Source: Tectiglobus diatomicola (GTDB lineage Bacteria > Pseudomonadota > Alphaproteobacteria > Rhizobiales > Hyphomicrobiaceae). From it: a stretch of DNA of 64,000 nucleotides. The translations under genes and the position numbers were made by a program. This document shows, piece by piece, positions 47,515 to 56,797 of this stretch (its first letter is position 1; the number at the start of each line of letters is the position of its first letter). Location: NCBI GenBank assembly GCA_039583345.1, contig JAZDSJ010000006.1, positions 69,476 through 133,475 on the forward strand, written 5' to 3'. The notes under the pieces are model-generated. The model saw nothing but the letters and a program-made list of their open reading frames with translations. It did not search any database and was not told the origin of the DNA.

Positions 47515-48165
47515 ATGTCATTACCAGATCTGGTTCATGTCCCAGTTCCCGGAGAGCCATATCGCGCAGACCACTTGCTGATTGCTGAAATGGTCTCTTC
47601 GGATGCTCGTGTTCTTGATGTTGGTTGTGGTGATGGTTCATTGTTGCAGCTACTTCATGATAAATGTAGAGTTGATGGTCGTGGGATTGAAATTGAACCA
47701 CGTAAAGTTAATTCTTGCGTTGCTCGTGGATTGTCAGTGATTCATGGAGATGCTGACAATGACTTGGATGACTATCCTGCTCAAGCCTTCGATTACGTTA
47801 TTTTAAGTCTTACGATTCAAGCTACTAGATACCCACGGATGGTCTTAGAGAATTTGCTCCGTATCGGGCGCTATGCTATTGTTTCATTTCCTAATTTTGG
47901 CCATTGGGAAGTTCGCATGAGTTTATTATTAACTGGACGCATGCCACAAACAAAAAACCTACCAGAAACATGGTACGCAACACCTAATGCGCATCTCTGT
48001 ACAATTGCTGACTTCGCTGATCTTTGTAAAAGTGCAAATATAGAAGTAGAGAGGGCTGTCGCGTTTAACAGCTCAGGTTATCGTCTTCGTATAGATCGAT
48101 TTATATATTTACAGAATATATTAGGTGAAAAAGCTGTTTTTTTATTAAAGGGTAAATCTCATTAG
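47515..48165 (+). CDS. metW: Methionine biosynthesis protein MetW
   Basis: A 216-residue protein with a methyltransferase fold. The SAM-site-like motif VLDVGCGDGSLLQLL is near residue 39, ARGLSVIHGDADNDL near 79, and SFPNFGHWEVRMSLLLTGRMP near 128 is typical of MetW. MetW is needed together with MetX for homoserine acetylation in several proteobacteria. The start codon lies two bases after the metX stop codon, with GGAGGGG ahead of it, so the two are co-translated. Confidence 0.95.
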   Translation: MSLPDLVHVPVPGEPYRADHLLIAEMVSSDARVLDVGCGDGSLLQLLHDKCRVDGRGIEIEPRKVNSCVARGLSVIHGDADNDLDDYPAQAFDYVILSLTIQATRYPRMVLENLLRIGRYAIVSFPNFGHWEVRMSLLLTGRMPQTKNLPETWYATPNAHLCTIADFADLCKSANIEVERAVAFNSSGYRLRIDRFIYLQNILGEKAVFLLKGKSH

Positions 48166-48396
48166 ATTTCTCGTCGAATAAGTGAAATAGTAAAATAATT
48201 ACTTTAAATCAATCATCAAACTTTTAAATTTCGATTATTCAATCCAGTCTTTTTATTTAAAATAAAGTATATTACTATCATAATAGGTGGTTTTGTTCTT
48301 GCGTACTTTCGAGTTTATTATCAAAGCATTTAGCAAAATTTTAGACAGTTTTACTTTGAAAAAAGTACCACAAAAGTGTGTTTGATTTGAATAGTT

Positions 48397-48819
48397 TTAA
48401 ACGGCAGCAGCATCCTTCTTAATACGTGCAATCATGGAACGTAGTCCGTTAGCTCGCTGGGAAGACAAGTGCTCATTAAGTCCAAGGCTATCAAATATAC
48501 TGATTGCATCAACTTCAAGAATTTGGCTAGCCCGCTTGCCACTGTAAATTCTTAGTAAGATAGCGATCAATCCCTGAACAATATGTGCATCGCTTTCACC
48601 TCGAAATGTAAAAGTTGGATCTTCGGTATTATTATTAATAATCTGTTTCTCCGACACTAACCAAACTTGACTTGCACAACCACGAATTTTAGTTGCATCA
48701 GTTCTCTCTGATTGATTCAAACGAGTTAATGTACGACCCAGCTCGATAATGTAGCGGTATCGATCTTCCCAATCATCAAGAAGTGCAAAATCAGCGATTA
48801 CATCGTCTATTGACATCAA
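48397..48819 (-). CDS. sufE: Cysteine desulfuration protein SufE
   Basis: SufE accepts sulfur from the cysteine desulfurase SufS and stimulates it in iron-sulfur cluster assembly. The 140-residue protein shows DWEDRYRYIIELG, the active cysteine in IRGCASQVWL near residue 48, and ESDAHIVQGLIAILLRIYSGK near 74. Length is normal. No other suf gene is in the window. The gene is convergent with metW. Confidence 0.95.
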   Translation of the reverse strand: MMSIDDVIADFALLDDWEDRYRYIIELGRTLTRLNQSERTDATKIRGCASQVWLVSEKQIINNNTEDPTFTFRGESDAHIVQGLIAILLRIYSGKRASQILEVDAISIFDSLGLNEHLSSQRANGLRSMIARIKKDAAAV

Positions 48820-49602
48820 AAGCTCTCTTATTTGCTTCTACTATAATTACTACATCATTCATGATGTTATATCATATGACTCAAAATTTTTTATGTAAAA
48901 TTTCATTGTCCCTTAGTATTAATGAGTTCAAGATCTAATAAATAATTTTTATTATTCTCTCAATTCATATACATAAACAGAAGTGTTTAGTAAGAATATG
49001 CTCTTAGTTAAGAGGTGGAGCAAACTTAATAAATAATGTATCGTGCCTTTTGAAATACAGTCTGTTGTTAATAGGTCACTAGTAGTTCTAATAGATGAAC
49101 TGAGCTGTTCGGTGTCAAATTAATCATAGACGTAAAGTAGTTGTAGATTTTTGAAGTTATGAATAAATATAATTTTAGCCAAAGGAGAGGTTATACGAAG
49201 TAACACTACACCATTCTTCATATCAATAAACTGTTAAATATCTTAATGCTGAATTTAGTATCAATTCCAAGCAAGAAAGACTGAGTGCTTTAATGCAACT
49301 TTAGTTACTGGTCTTGTGATGTAAACTTAGATCTACAACGTATTAATAATAATAACTAAAGTGTATTTTGAGAAAACAACGATGAAGATATTTTCAAAAT
49401 AATTTGAAGTAGTTTCTAACAAACTAAATCAGAATCAATTATGTGATCTTGTAACGCTATACGATAGATGCAGGTCAGTAATATAAAAATCTTATTAAAG
49501 ATAAGGACTAATATATTTATATCGCTATTTAGAGATGAAACTGTTAACCAAACATTTCATAAGAATGCTTAGTTCTTTATATCGATAAGTAGGTTTAGTT
49601 GC
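48820..49602. other. Gene-free gap upstream of the FAD oxidoreductase gene
   Basis: About 780 AT-rich bases. No sigma-factor or anti-sigma-factor gene was found; in some alphaproteobacteria rpoE-chrR lies near comparable clusters. No convincing RpoE-type promoter was seen. Confidence 0.5.
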
Positions 49603-50946
49603 ATGTCCAAATTGAAAATCGCCGTTATTGGTTCAGGAATATCAGGGCTTTCATGCGCGTGGCTTTTATCCAAATCTCATAATGTAACGTTATTCGAACG
49701 TAATGATCGTTTAGGTGGCCATAGCAATACCGTCAAAATTCCATCGTCAGTTGGTCCAATAAGTATTGATACAGGTTTCATAGTTTACAATGAAGTAACC
49801 TATCCAAACTTGACAGCTCTTTTTAACCATCTTGACGTTAATACCGTACGCAGTAACATGGGTTTTGCCGTGTCACTAAATTCAGGTGGCTACGAATACT
49901 CAGGCAGTGGATTAAGTGGTTTATTTGGGCAGCTGTCTAATCTAATAAATAGTCGCCACCTAATTATGATCTACGATATTTTTCGCTTTTTTCGAAATGC
50001 TGGAGCATTCCAAGCAAGTGCTTCTGATCCAGATCTCACACTTGCCCAATGGCTCAAAGAGTCTGGCTATTCTGAAGATTTCATACAGAATCACATTTTG
50101 CCGATGGGAGCAGCTATCTGGTCTGTTCCATCAACGCAGATGATGGATTTTCCTGTAATTTCATTTTCGCGCTTTTTTCATAACCATGGATTATTAAAAA
50201 TAAATAATCGACCAAAATGGCGTACTGTTGTTAATGGTAGTCATAATTATGTAAGCAAAATTATTGCTAAATTCGATGGACTAACACGCACGGGATTGGA
50301 GATCCAAAAAATAATGCGAAGAAGTGATGCAGTAGATTTGTTTGCAGATGGCCGACTGATTGATAGTTTCGATCATTGTGTGCTCGCAACGCATGCTGAT
50401 CAGGCTCTAAAAATACTATGTGATGTGGACTCTATTGAAAGTAGTTGTCTCAGTTCTTTTAAATATTCGGAAAATGAAGCAGTTCTACACGATGATCAGC
50501 TTACAATGCCACGGCGTAAACATCTTTGGTCGAGCTGGAATTATGTCTCTTATAGTCCTGAAAACAATCCCGCCGTGACATATTGGATGAATAATTTGCA
50601 ACCCTTACCGACAAAACACAACTACTTTGTAACACTTAATCCAGCTCATCAAGTCTCAAGTGAAAATATCTTTGGGAGATACAACTACACACATCCTATA
50701 TTCAATTCTGCTGCTATCAAATCACAAAAATATTTATGGAGTTTACAGGGAAGGAGAAGAACTTGGTTTGCCGGAAGTTATTTTGGTTACGGTTTTCATG
50801 AAGATGGCTTGCAGGCTGGTCTTGCTGTTGCTGAAAGCTTGGGAGGCATCTCCAGACCTTGGCAGGTCAAAGGCCAATCGGACCGCATTAATCTTAATCA
50901 AAGATTTGAAATTAATAATGTTATAGGTGTAATTAATGATGGATAG
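49603..50946 (+). CDS. FAD-dependent oxidoreductase (amine oxidase-like)
   Basis: A 447-residue flavoprotein. The N-terminal Rossmann fold has AVIGSGISGLSCAWLL and an FERNDRLGGHSNTV second motif, typical of the NAD/FAD-binding amine oxidase/desaturase superfamily. The C-terminus contains FAGSYFGYGFHEDGLQAG, where FAD is closed over in relatives. It is the first of four genes; it overlaps the DUF1365 gene by 11 bases. Together with a CFA-synthase-like methyltransferase this recalls alphaproteobacterial clusters for fatty-acid modification, including the UfaD-type oxidoreductases of furan fatty acid synthesis. The actual substrate is unknown. Confidence 0.85.
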   Translation: MSKLKIAVIGSGISGLSCAWLLSKSHNVTLFERNDRLGGHSNTVKIPSSVGPISIDTGFIVYNEVTYPNLTALFNHLDVNTVRSNMGFAVSLNSGGYEYSGSGLSGLFGQLSNLINSRHLIMIYDIFRFFRNAGAFQASASDPDLTLAQWLKESGYSEDFIQNHILPMGAAIWSVPSTQMMDFPVISFSRFFHNHGLLKINNRPKWRTVVNGSHNYVSKIIAKFDGLTRTGLEIQKIMRRSDAVDLFADGRLIDSFDHCVLATHADQALKILCDVDSIESSCLSSFKYSENEAVLHDDQLTMPRRKHLWSSWNYVSYSPENNPAVTYWMNNLQPLPTKHNYFVTLNPAHQVSSENIFGRYNYTHPIFNSAAIKSQKYLWSLQGRRRTWFAGSYFGYGFHEDGLQAGLAVAESLGGISRPWQVKGQSDRINLNQRFEINNVIGVINDG

Positions 50947-51706
50947 CGCAAAGATTTACTGCGGTGAAGTACACCATAAACGCTTGCGGCCCAAAAGACA
51001 TAAGTTGCATTACACAGTTTTTTCAATTTTAGTAAATATTGATGATCTTGAAGATATAAGCAGTCGCTCATGGCTTTTTGGTTACAACAAGCCATCATTC
51101 TTCAGTATTTATGACAAAGACTTTGGCTATCGAGATGGCATGCCTATATCCCAATATGCACGGCAAATACTTTCTGGCACAGCAATGGGTGCACTAACTC
51201 ATCGCATATCGCTTCTGACATATCCAAGGATCATGGGTTATTCTTTCAATCCTTTAAGTGTGTATTATTGTACGGGAAAAGATGGGCAGTTATGTGCTAT
51301 TATCTATGAAGTAACTAACACTTTTGGTGATCGCCATTGTTATGTTTTGCACCCAGGAATAGAACGCCACGGTGTTTACATACATTCCTGTGAAAAAAAA
51401 ATGTATGTATCACCTTTTCTATCACTTAAAGGCCAATATAACTTTCGTATAACCTTCCCATCAGAGAGACTTTTAGTAGGTGTAAATTTCTGTGATGATC
51501 AAGGGCCTTTGATAAAAACATTCTTCAGCGCAAATGCTAAACCATTCAATGATCGAATATTACTTAATCTTGCGATCGGTTATCCGTTGATGACACTAAA
51601 AGTAATCGCTGGTATTCATTTCGAAGCATTTCGACTTTGGTTGAAGCGTATTCCACTTACAAAACGCCCAGCTAGACCTCGATTTGTTATATCTACGCGA
51701 GAGTAG
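50936..51706 (+). CDS. DUF1365 family protein
   Basis: A 256-residue protein with family stretches IYCGEVHHKRLRPKRHKLHYTVF at the start (quoted in part: HHKRLRPKRHKLHY), SLLTYPRIMGYSFNPLSVYY near residue 100, and EVTNTFGDRHCYVL. DUF1365 proteins commonly lie between a flavin oxidoreductase and a CFA-synthase-like gene in proteobacteria. No enzymatic activity has been proven to my knowledge. It overlaps the preceding gene by 11 bases, and the next frame begins at or just before its end. Confidence 0.9.
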   Translation: MMDSAKIYCGEVHHKRLRPKRHKLHYTVFSILVNIDDLEDISSRSWLFGYNKPSFFSIYDKDFGYRDGMPISQYARQILSGTAMGALTHRISLLTYPRIMGYSFNPLSVYYCTGKDGQLCAIIYEVTNTFGDRHCYVLHPGIERHGVYIHSCEKKMYVSPFLSLKGQYNFRITFPSERLLVGVNFCDDQGPLIKTFFSANAKPFNDRILLNLAIGYPLMTLKVIAGIHFEAFRLWLKRIPLTKRPARPRFVISTRE

Positions 51707-51734
51707 ACCATCTCTTAAGGATATTACTTTAACC

Positions 51735-52994
51735 GTGAAAAATTTCTCTATGTTTCAAAGACTACAAATTAGAAGAAGATATAGTGTATTGATTAGCCGT
51801 ATCATTATACATGTTCTAACTATATTTTTACGTGATCTATCACGCGGAAGACTAAAACTAATATTTCCTTCTGGCATTAAAGCTACTGTTTTCCAAAACG
51901 AAGTACACTCAGACTGTGATGTCATATTACATGTAAAAAACTTTGGTGTTTTTTGGAAATCAATACGGCGCGGCACTGTAGGTTTTGCAGCAAGCTACAT
52001 AGATGGAGACTTTGAAGTAAATAGTCTTAAAAATACTTTTCGCTTTTTTATTTCAAATAAAAAAAAGCTCGGAAATGCGGTTCAAGGTTTTTTTTTAACA
52101 CGTCTGCCCGACAAGCTATTTCATAAGCTACACGCAAACACTAAATCGGGTAGCCAGCGCAATATTGCTGCCCATTATGATCTCGGTAATGCTTTCTATA
52201 ATGAATGGCTTGACGAAACTATGACTTATTCTAGTGCAATTTTTAAAGATGCTCAGTCTTTGGAACAAGCACAGGAAGCTAAATACCAACGAGTTGCAGA
52301 TTTAGTTGGTATAAAACCGGGAAAATCAGTGCTTGAAATTGGATGTGGTTGGGGCAGAATGTCCGAGATAGCAGCAAAACGTGATGCCAGAGTTACAGCA
52401 CTAACAGTATCGCATCAACAATTACAGTATGCTCGCGAACGCATAAACCGATCTGGTTTAGCTGATAAAGTTGATGTACGATTTGAAGACTATCGTAATT
52501 GTCGAGGAACATTCGATGGTATTGCTTCGATTGAAATGATTGAGGCTGTAGGTGAGGAAAATTGGGGCATATATTTTGACACTGTAGCTTCTCGTTTGAA
52601 AGAAGGAGGACGTGCTGTTATTCAAGCTATTACTATTGATCCTGAGCTATTCAAAAGCTATCGTAAAAAGCCAGATTTCATTCAGCGTTTCATTTTTCCA
52701 GGTGGGATGCTTCCTACAGAACAATTACTCGATAAACACGCTGAAGCCGCAGGCTTGGAATCCCTTCACAAAGAACGATTTGGTCCGTGCTATGCACGCA
52801 CACTTAGAGAATGGCGGACACGGTTCACTAAGGCATGGCCTCGTCTTAAAGATATGGGATTTGATGAAAAATTTTGTAGAATGTGGCTTTATTATTTAAC
52901 ATATTGTGAGGTTGGTTTTGAGCAAAGAACAATAGATGTCGGCATTTACGTTTTTAGAAAGCCTAAATCAATTACATCTACGGTGATTTCATAG
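51735..52994 (+). CDS. Cyclopropane-fatty-acyl-phospholipid synthase-like methyltransferase
   Basis: A SAM-dependent methyltransferase acting on phospholipid acyl chains or a related lipid. It has the CFA-type N-terminal domain (about 1-130), AAHYDLGNAFYNEWLD and TYSSAIF, the SAM motif VLEIGCGWGRMSEIA near residue 200, FDGIASIEMIEAVGEENW near 258, and YCEVGFEQRTIDVGIY at the C-terminus. Members of this branch next to DUF1365 may methylate rather than cyclopropanate. I favour the GTG at 51735; an in-frame TTG at 51684 inside DUF1365 would add 17 residues, and the ATG at 51750 is also possible. It is probably co-transcribed with its neighbours. Confidence 0.88.
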   Translation: MKNFSMFQRLQIRRRYSVLISRIIIHVLTIFLRDLSRGRLKLIFPSGIKATVFQNEVHSDCDVILHVKNFGVFWKSIRRGTVGFAASYIDGDFEVNSLKNTFRFFISNKKKLGNAVQGFFLTRLPDKLFHKLHANTKSGSQRNIAAHYDLGNAFYNEWLDETMTYSSAIFKDAQSLEQAQEAKYQRVADLVGIKPGKSVLEIGCGWGRMSEIAAKRDARVTALTVSHQQLQYARERINRSGLADKVDVRFEDYRNCRGTFDGIASIEMIEAVGEENWGIYFDTVASRLKEGGRAVIQAITIDPELFKSYRKKPDFIQRFIFPGGMLPTEQLLDKHAEAAGLESLHKERFGPCYARTLREWRTRFTKAWPRLKDMGFDEKFCRMWLYYLTYCEVGFEQRTIDVGIYVFRKPKSITSTVIS

Positions 52995-53033
52995 GTCTAA
53001 TTTGTTTGTAATTAAAATGAGAATTTATGTAGC

Positions 53034-53504
53034 ATGATTAGTGGCAAGCCCTCAGTTCTAAAAAAAACCACCTTTTCATTTGTAGATTTTTTTGAAGGAC
53101 AAACCCAAGCTTGGGGAATATTCGAAGATCGTTTTGGGAAAATCAGACTACATTTATCAATTAATATGAACGGTAGCTGGTCAAGAGATAACTTTGTATT
53201 GGAAGAAAATTTTTACTACAACGACGGGCGTCAGGAAAATCGAAAATGGTTAATAAAAAATGGAAAATGTGATCAATTTCTAGCCACATGTGATGATTGT
53301 ATAGGCCAAGCAATAGGGCAAATTATCGAAAATGAGATCAAAATGCGATATCATTTTCGTCTTAAAATGAGAAAGCATGTATTACACGTTTATTTTATTG
53401 ATCGTATTATAAAACTAGATAACTACCGCGCGGTGAATCGTGCAACAATGTATAAATGGGGGATCAAACTTGGTGAACTATCTCTTTTTTTTGAAAAAAA
53501 ATAA
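53034..53504 (+). CDS. DUF3833 family protein
   Basis: A 156-residue protein with the DUF3833 features FFEGQTQAWGIFEDRFGKI near residue 18, FVLEENFYYNDGRQENRKW near 53, and a conserved C-terminal MYKWGIKLGELSLFF. The function is unknown; in some proteobacteria the family is predicted to be lipoproteins, but no lipobox or signal peptide is seen here. It starts 39 bases after the CFA-like gene and completes the four-gene cluster. Confidence 0.86.
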   Translation: MISGKPSVLKKTTFSFVDFFEGQTQAWGIFEDRFGKIRLHLSINMNGSWSRDNFVLEENFYYNDGRQENRKWLIKNGKCDQFLATCDDCIGQAIGQIIENEIKMRYHFRLKMRKHVLHVYFIDRIIKLDNYRAVNRATMYKWGIKLGELSLFFEKK

Positions 53505-54245
53505 AGTCATCAGCGTACTATAGAAACTCAAAGCTGCAACGTTTCAGAAAATAAGAATTACATTTTTTAGTGTCGTATACGATGTTATATTTAAGGATGA
53601 AGTTACTTAAAATAGTGTAAAATACAGAGATCATTAGCATTTAATAATCTTAAAACTGATATCATTAGCACACTCACAGTTGCTACTTTCACCTTAAGAG
53701 CGGTGTCTTTATTTTATTTCCTCAACCTCAAACAACAAAAAGTTTTCATATAAGTCATTTTTCTTAAGTAAAAACTATATGTGATTAATCTACTTACCAC
53801 ATTCAAGAAAGATGACCGTGTTAATTTAGACTTGCATGCTGATTGAAAATTCGTGTCATCAAGTTTTTAAAAAAGAAAAAGCTTTAAAAACAGATGACTC
53901 TACTTTTTTTATAAATTAATGATTTTCGTTAACTGTAGTTTTGGACTGAACAGTGATTTAGAAAAAAATGCAGTTATATATAAAAGTTAATAATTTTATT
54001 TACATTAATATTTTCTACCAATATAAGACAATTAATATTGCTAATATACTTTACCAAAAGTTTAGTGATATCTGTACATTAACAATATAGTTTTCTGAAA
54101 TTTTTTTATCTAAAAATTAAATAAATGCTTCGTGCCGGCCACGATATATATGATAACACCTGGCAAATTCAAAATTATAACATTAAAGTAATAATACAAC
54201 GCAATACACTTTACAGCTTCCATATCTTGAGAAGAAAGCTAAGCT
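53505..54245. other. Gene-free gap upstream of ispG
   Basis: About 740 very AT-rich bases. A frame at 54125-54346 overlaps the start of ispG in another frame and is not credible. No terminator or RNA was recognised. Confidence 0.5.
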
Positions 54246-55466
54246 ATGAACTATCTTTGTGCCCCCCGCCGCAAGTCTGTAGCTGTCAATATTTCTGGAT
54301 TAATAGTTGGTGGCTCAGCCCCCGTTGTTGTGCAATCTATGACTAATACAGATACTGCAGATATTGTCCAGACAGTTAATCAAATTATAGAACTTGCACA
54401 TGCAGGCTGTGAGTTAGTGCGTATTACTGTCGATCGCGATGAAGCAGCAAAAGCCGTTCCTCATATTCGCGATAAACTTTTAAAATATAATGTAAATGTG
54501 CCTCTAGTAGGAGATTTTCATTACATTGGCCATAAGCTTTTGCAAGAAAACCCAGCCTGTGCAGAAGCTCTTGATAAATACCGAATTAATCCAGGAAACG
54601 TAGGTTTCAAAAATAAGAGAGACAAACAATTCTTATTAATTGTAGAAAAGGCGCTAGAATATAGAAAACCAATTCGTATCGGTGTGAATTGGGGATCTCT
54701 CGATCAAGAACTTCTCACCCATCTTATGAACAAAAACGCTAAATCATCTTCTCAACAACCAGCCCGTGTAGTAATGCATGAAGCATTAGTTCAGTCTGCT
54801 TTAATGTCAGCTGAACGTGCAAAAGAGGTTGGCTTGGCAGCTAACCGTATTATTATCTCAGCTAAAGTATCTGCAGTACAAGATTTAATTCATGTTTATT
54901 ATCTATTATCAAAACGTTGTAATTACGCATTACATCTTGGCCTTACAGAAGCTGGCATGGGATCCAAAGGCATAGTAGCCTCCTCGGCGGCATTAGGCAT
55001 TCTTTTGCAACAAGGTATTGGTGATACCATCCGCTACTCTCTAACACCAAAGCCTGGGGGAGACCGAACGCAAGAAGTACGTGTAGCACAAGAGCTTCTA
55101 CAAACTATGGGGATTCGAGCGTTCCTTCCTGCTGTAACTGCTTGCCCTGGATGCGGACGAACCACATCTGAAGTTTTCCAGCAATTAGCAAATGATGTGC
55201 AGAACATGATCTACGATCGGATGCCATACTGGAAAAGTAAATATCCCGGTGTCGAAGAATTAAACTTAGCTGTTATGGGCTGTATCGTGAATGGCCCAGG
55301 TGAATCTAAACATGCCGATATTGGTATTTCATTACCTGGGACTGGGGAACAGCCAGCAGCTCCAGTTTACATTGATGGAAAGAAAATCCTAACACTTCGT
55401 GGCCCTAATATCACCACTGAATTCAAAGGCATTATCGAAAATTATATAGAGAATCGTTTTAGCTAG
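54246..55466 (+). CDS. ispG: 4-hydroxy-3-methylbut-2-en-1-yl diphosphate synthase
   Basis: IspG is the iron-sulfur enzyme for the next-to-last step of the MEP isoprenoid pathway. The 406-residue protein shows the start region RRKSVAVNISGLIVGGSAPV, VQSMTNTDTADI near residue 36, PLVGDFHYIGHKLL near 85, and the [4Fe-4S] ligands in TACPGCGRTTSEV near 298 and MGCIVNGPGESKHADIGI near 345. Length is normal for the two-domain bacterial form. Its start codon has AGAAAGC upstream. The usual hisS or DnaK neighbours are not adjacent. Confidence 0.96.
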   Translation: MNYLCAPRRKSVAVNISGLIVGGSAPVVVQSMTNTDTADIVQTVNQIIELAHAGCELVRITVDRDEAAKAVPHIRDKLLKYNVNVPLVGDFHYIGHKLLQENPACAEALDKYRINPGNVGFKNKRDKQFLLIVEKALEYRKPIRIGVNWGSLDQELLTHLMNKNAKSSSQQPARVVMHEALVQSALMSAERAKEVGLAANRIIISAKVSAVQDLIHVYYLLSKRCNYALHLGLTEAGMGSKGIVASSAALGILLQQGIGDTIRYSLTPKPGGDRTQEVRVAQELLQTMGIRAFLPAVTACPGCGRTTSEVFQQLANDVQNMIYDRMPYWKSKYPGVEELNLAVMGCIVNGPGESKHADIGISLPGTGEQPAAPVYIDGKKILTLRGPNITTEFKGIIENYIENRFS

Positions 55467-55602
55467 AACTAGCTATAAAAAATCTTTAATATAGTTCAAG
55501 TACTACTATAATGTTACTTAAACACAAATACACGGACTGCGTTTACATTCTTTTAGTCGAATCAATGTGTAGTAGCCTCCAGAACAGGGAGGAGAGTTCA
55601 GA

Positions 55603-56358
55603 ATGCTTATGAATGTTTCTGAAATAATGTCACTTAGAGATAAATACTCCGAGTTGAAAGGTAGCCGTGTATTAATAACTGGTATTAGTCCATCATGGGG
55701 CTTAGACATAGCAATTGCTTTCGCCGAATATAACTGCAATCTTGTTCTACAAATTCCTGATCCTTCCCCCGAGACTGATACAATATTACAGATGATTTCA
55801 GAAATAACACCCAATATTTCAGCTTATCATGACCCGATTACAGATTCTGAAAAATCCATACGTTTTGCTCAGAAGGCGATCCAGATTTACGGTGGGATCG
55901 AGACAGTTATTAATCTGATACCGATCAATTTATATCATATTGAAACTTCAGTGACTTTAGATGGAATTGAATCTCTACTTTATGCTCCAATACAAGTTGC
56001 TTGCCACATCACACAAGTCGCAGCAAACCGAATGGGATTAACTTGGTCAAACGGTTCTATTCTGAATGTTCTGCGATTACCTAAACCCAATACTAAAACA
56101 GAATCAACTTTAGTAGGTATTGCACGCTCTGCACTAACATCGATGACTAAAGCAGAAGCATACGATTGGTCTGAGCATGGCATTAGAATAAATGCTGTGG
56201 CTCCACAGAATAATTATATTGAAAGATCTTCAATAATGGGTGATTGCCTTCATACCGAGCCAGATTTGGCTAAAATTGCAACATACCTTGCTTCTCATAA
56301 GGGTAAAAATCTATCAGGATATGTGCTTTCGTACAAAGATCGGGAAAGTATCCAATAA
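55603..56358 (+). CDS. SDR-family protein with degenerate active site
   Basis: A 251-residue short-chain dehydrogenase/reductase-fold protein. The overall pattern is kept: VLITGISPSWGLDIAIAFAE near residue 24, GSILNVLRL near 148, and WSEHGIRINAVAPQNN near 187. The usual catalytic residues are missing: NISS is NVLR, and YxxxK appears as VGIAR, so Ser, Tyr and Lys are all replaced. The cofactor glycine motif and the NNAG motif (here NLIPIN) are also altered. A strong Shine-Dalgarno sequence (AGGGAGGAG at 55586-55594) precedes the ATG. It is intact, so it may be a structural or regulatory pseudoenzyme. Function unknown. Confidence 0.8.
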   Translation: MLMNVSEIMSLRDKYSELKGSRVLITGISPSWGLDIAIAFAEYNCNLVLQIPDPSPETDTILQMISEITPNISAYHDPITDSEKSIRFAQKAIQIYGGIETVINLIPINLYHIETSVTLDGIESLLYAPIQVACHITQVAANRMGLTWSNGSILNVLRLPKPNTKTESTLVGIARSALTSMTKAEAYDWSEHGIRINAVAPQNNYIERSSIMGDCLHTEPDLAKIATYLASHKGKNLSGYVLSYKDRESIQ

Positions 56359-56797
56359 CGACTAAGATTTAATATTATCCACATCAGGTTATTTAGAACT
56401 ATTGAACTAATTAAGAGAGCGAATAATTTTGAGAAACTTTAGCAATCAACTCAAATCTTGACACTTTATAACCATATAGTATAAAAATCTGTCAATACTG
56501 ACTACCAAAACTTGTTACTATTATATCAGGAAGACTCATATCCTAATAAAAAGTTGTATCTACATGTGATGAGACACAGTTAGGTTATGCTAGTTTTACT
56601 CTTATTGGTATTCTTTATAGTATAATCATAAAATTATAGTGTAAATTTGTATCAATCTAGACTTAAGGTCAAAATACTTTAGCTATTTGTAGCACTATTG
56701 GCTATCAGATATTTTGTATTTAATCTATTATGTGCATTTTAATAATTAAATTAGACTGCATTTCAGTATGAAAGTTAAAGTGGTACAAGATGATATT
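56359..56797. other. Convergent gene-free gap
   Basis: AT-rich stretch between the convergent SDR and aminopeptidase genes. No clear bidirectional terminator was seen. Confidence 0.5.

Noticed and set aside
54125..54346. Frame overlapping the start of ispG
   Set aside because: Runs into ispG in another frame, no ribosome binding site, no recognisable motif.
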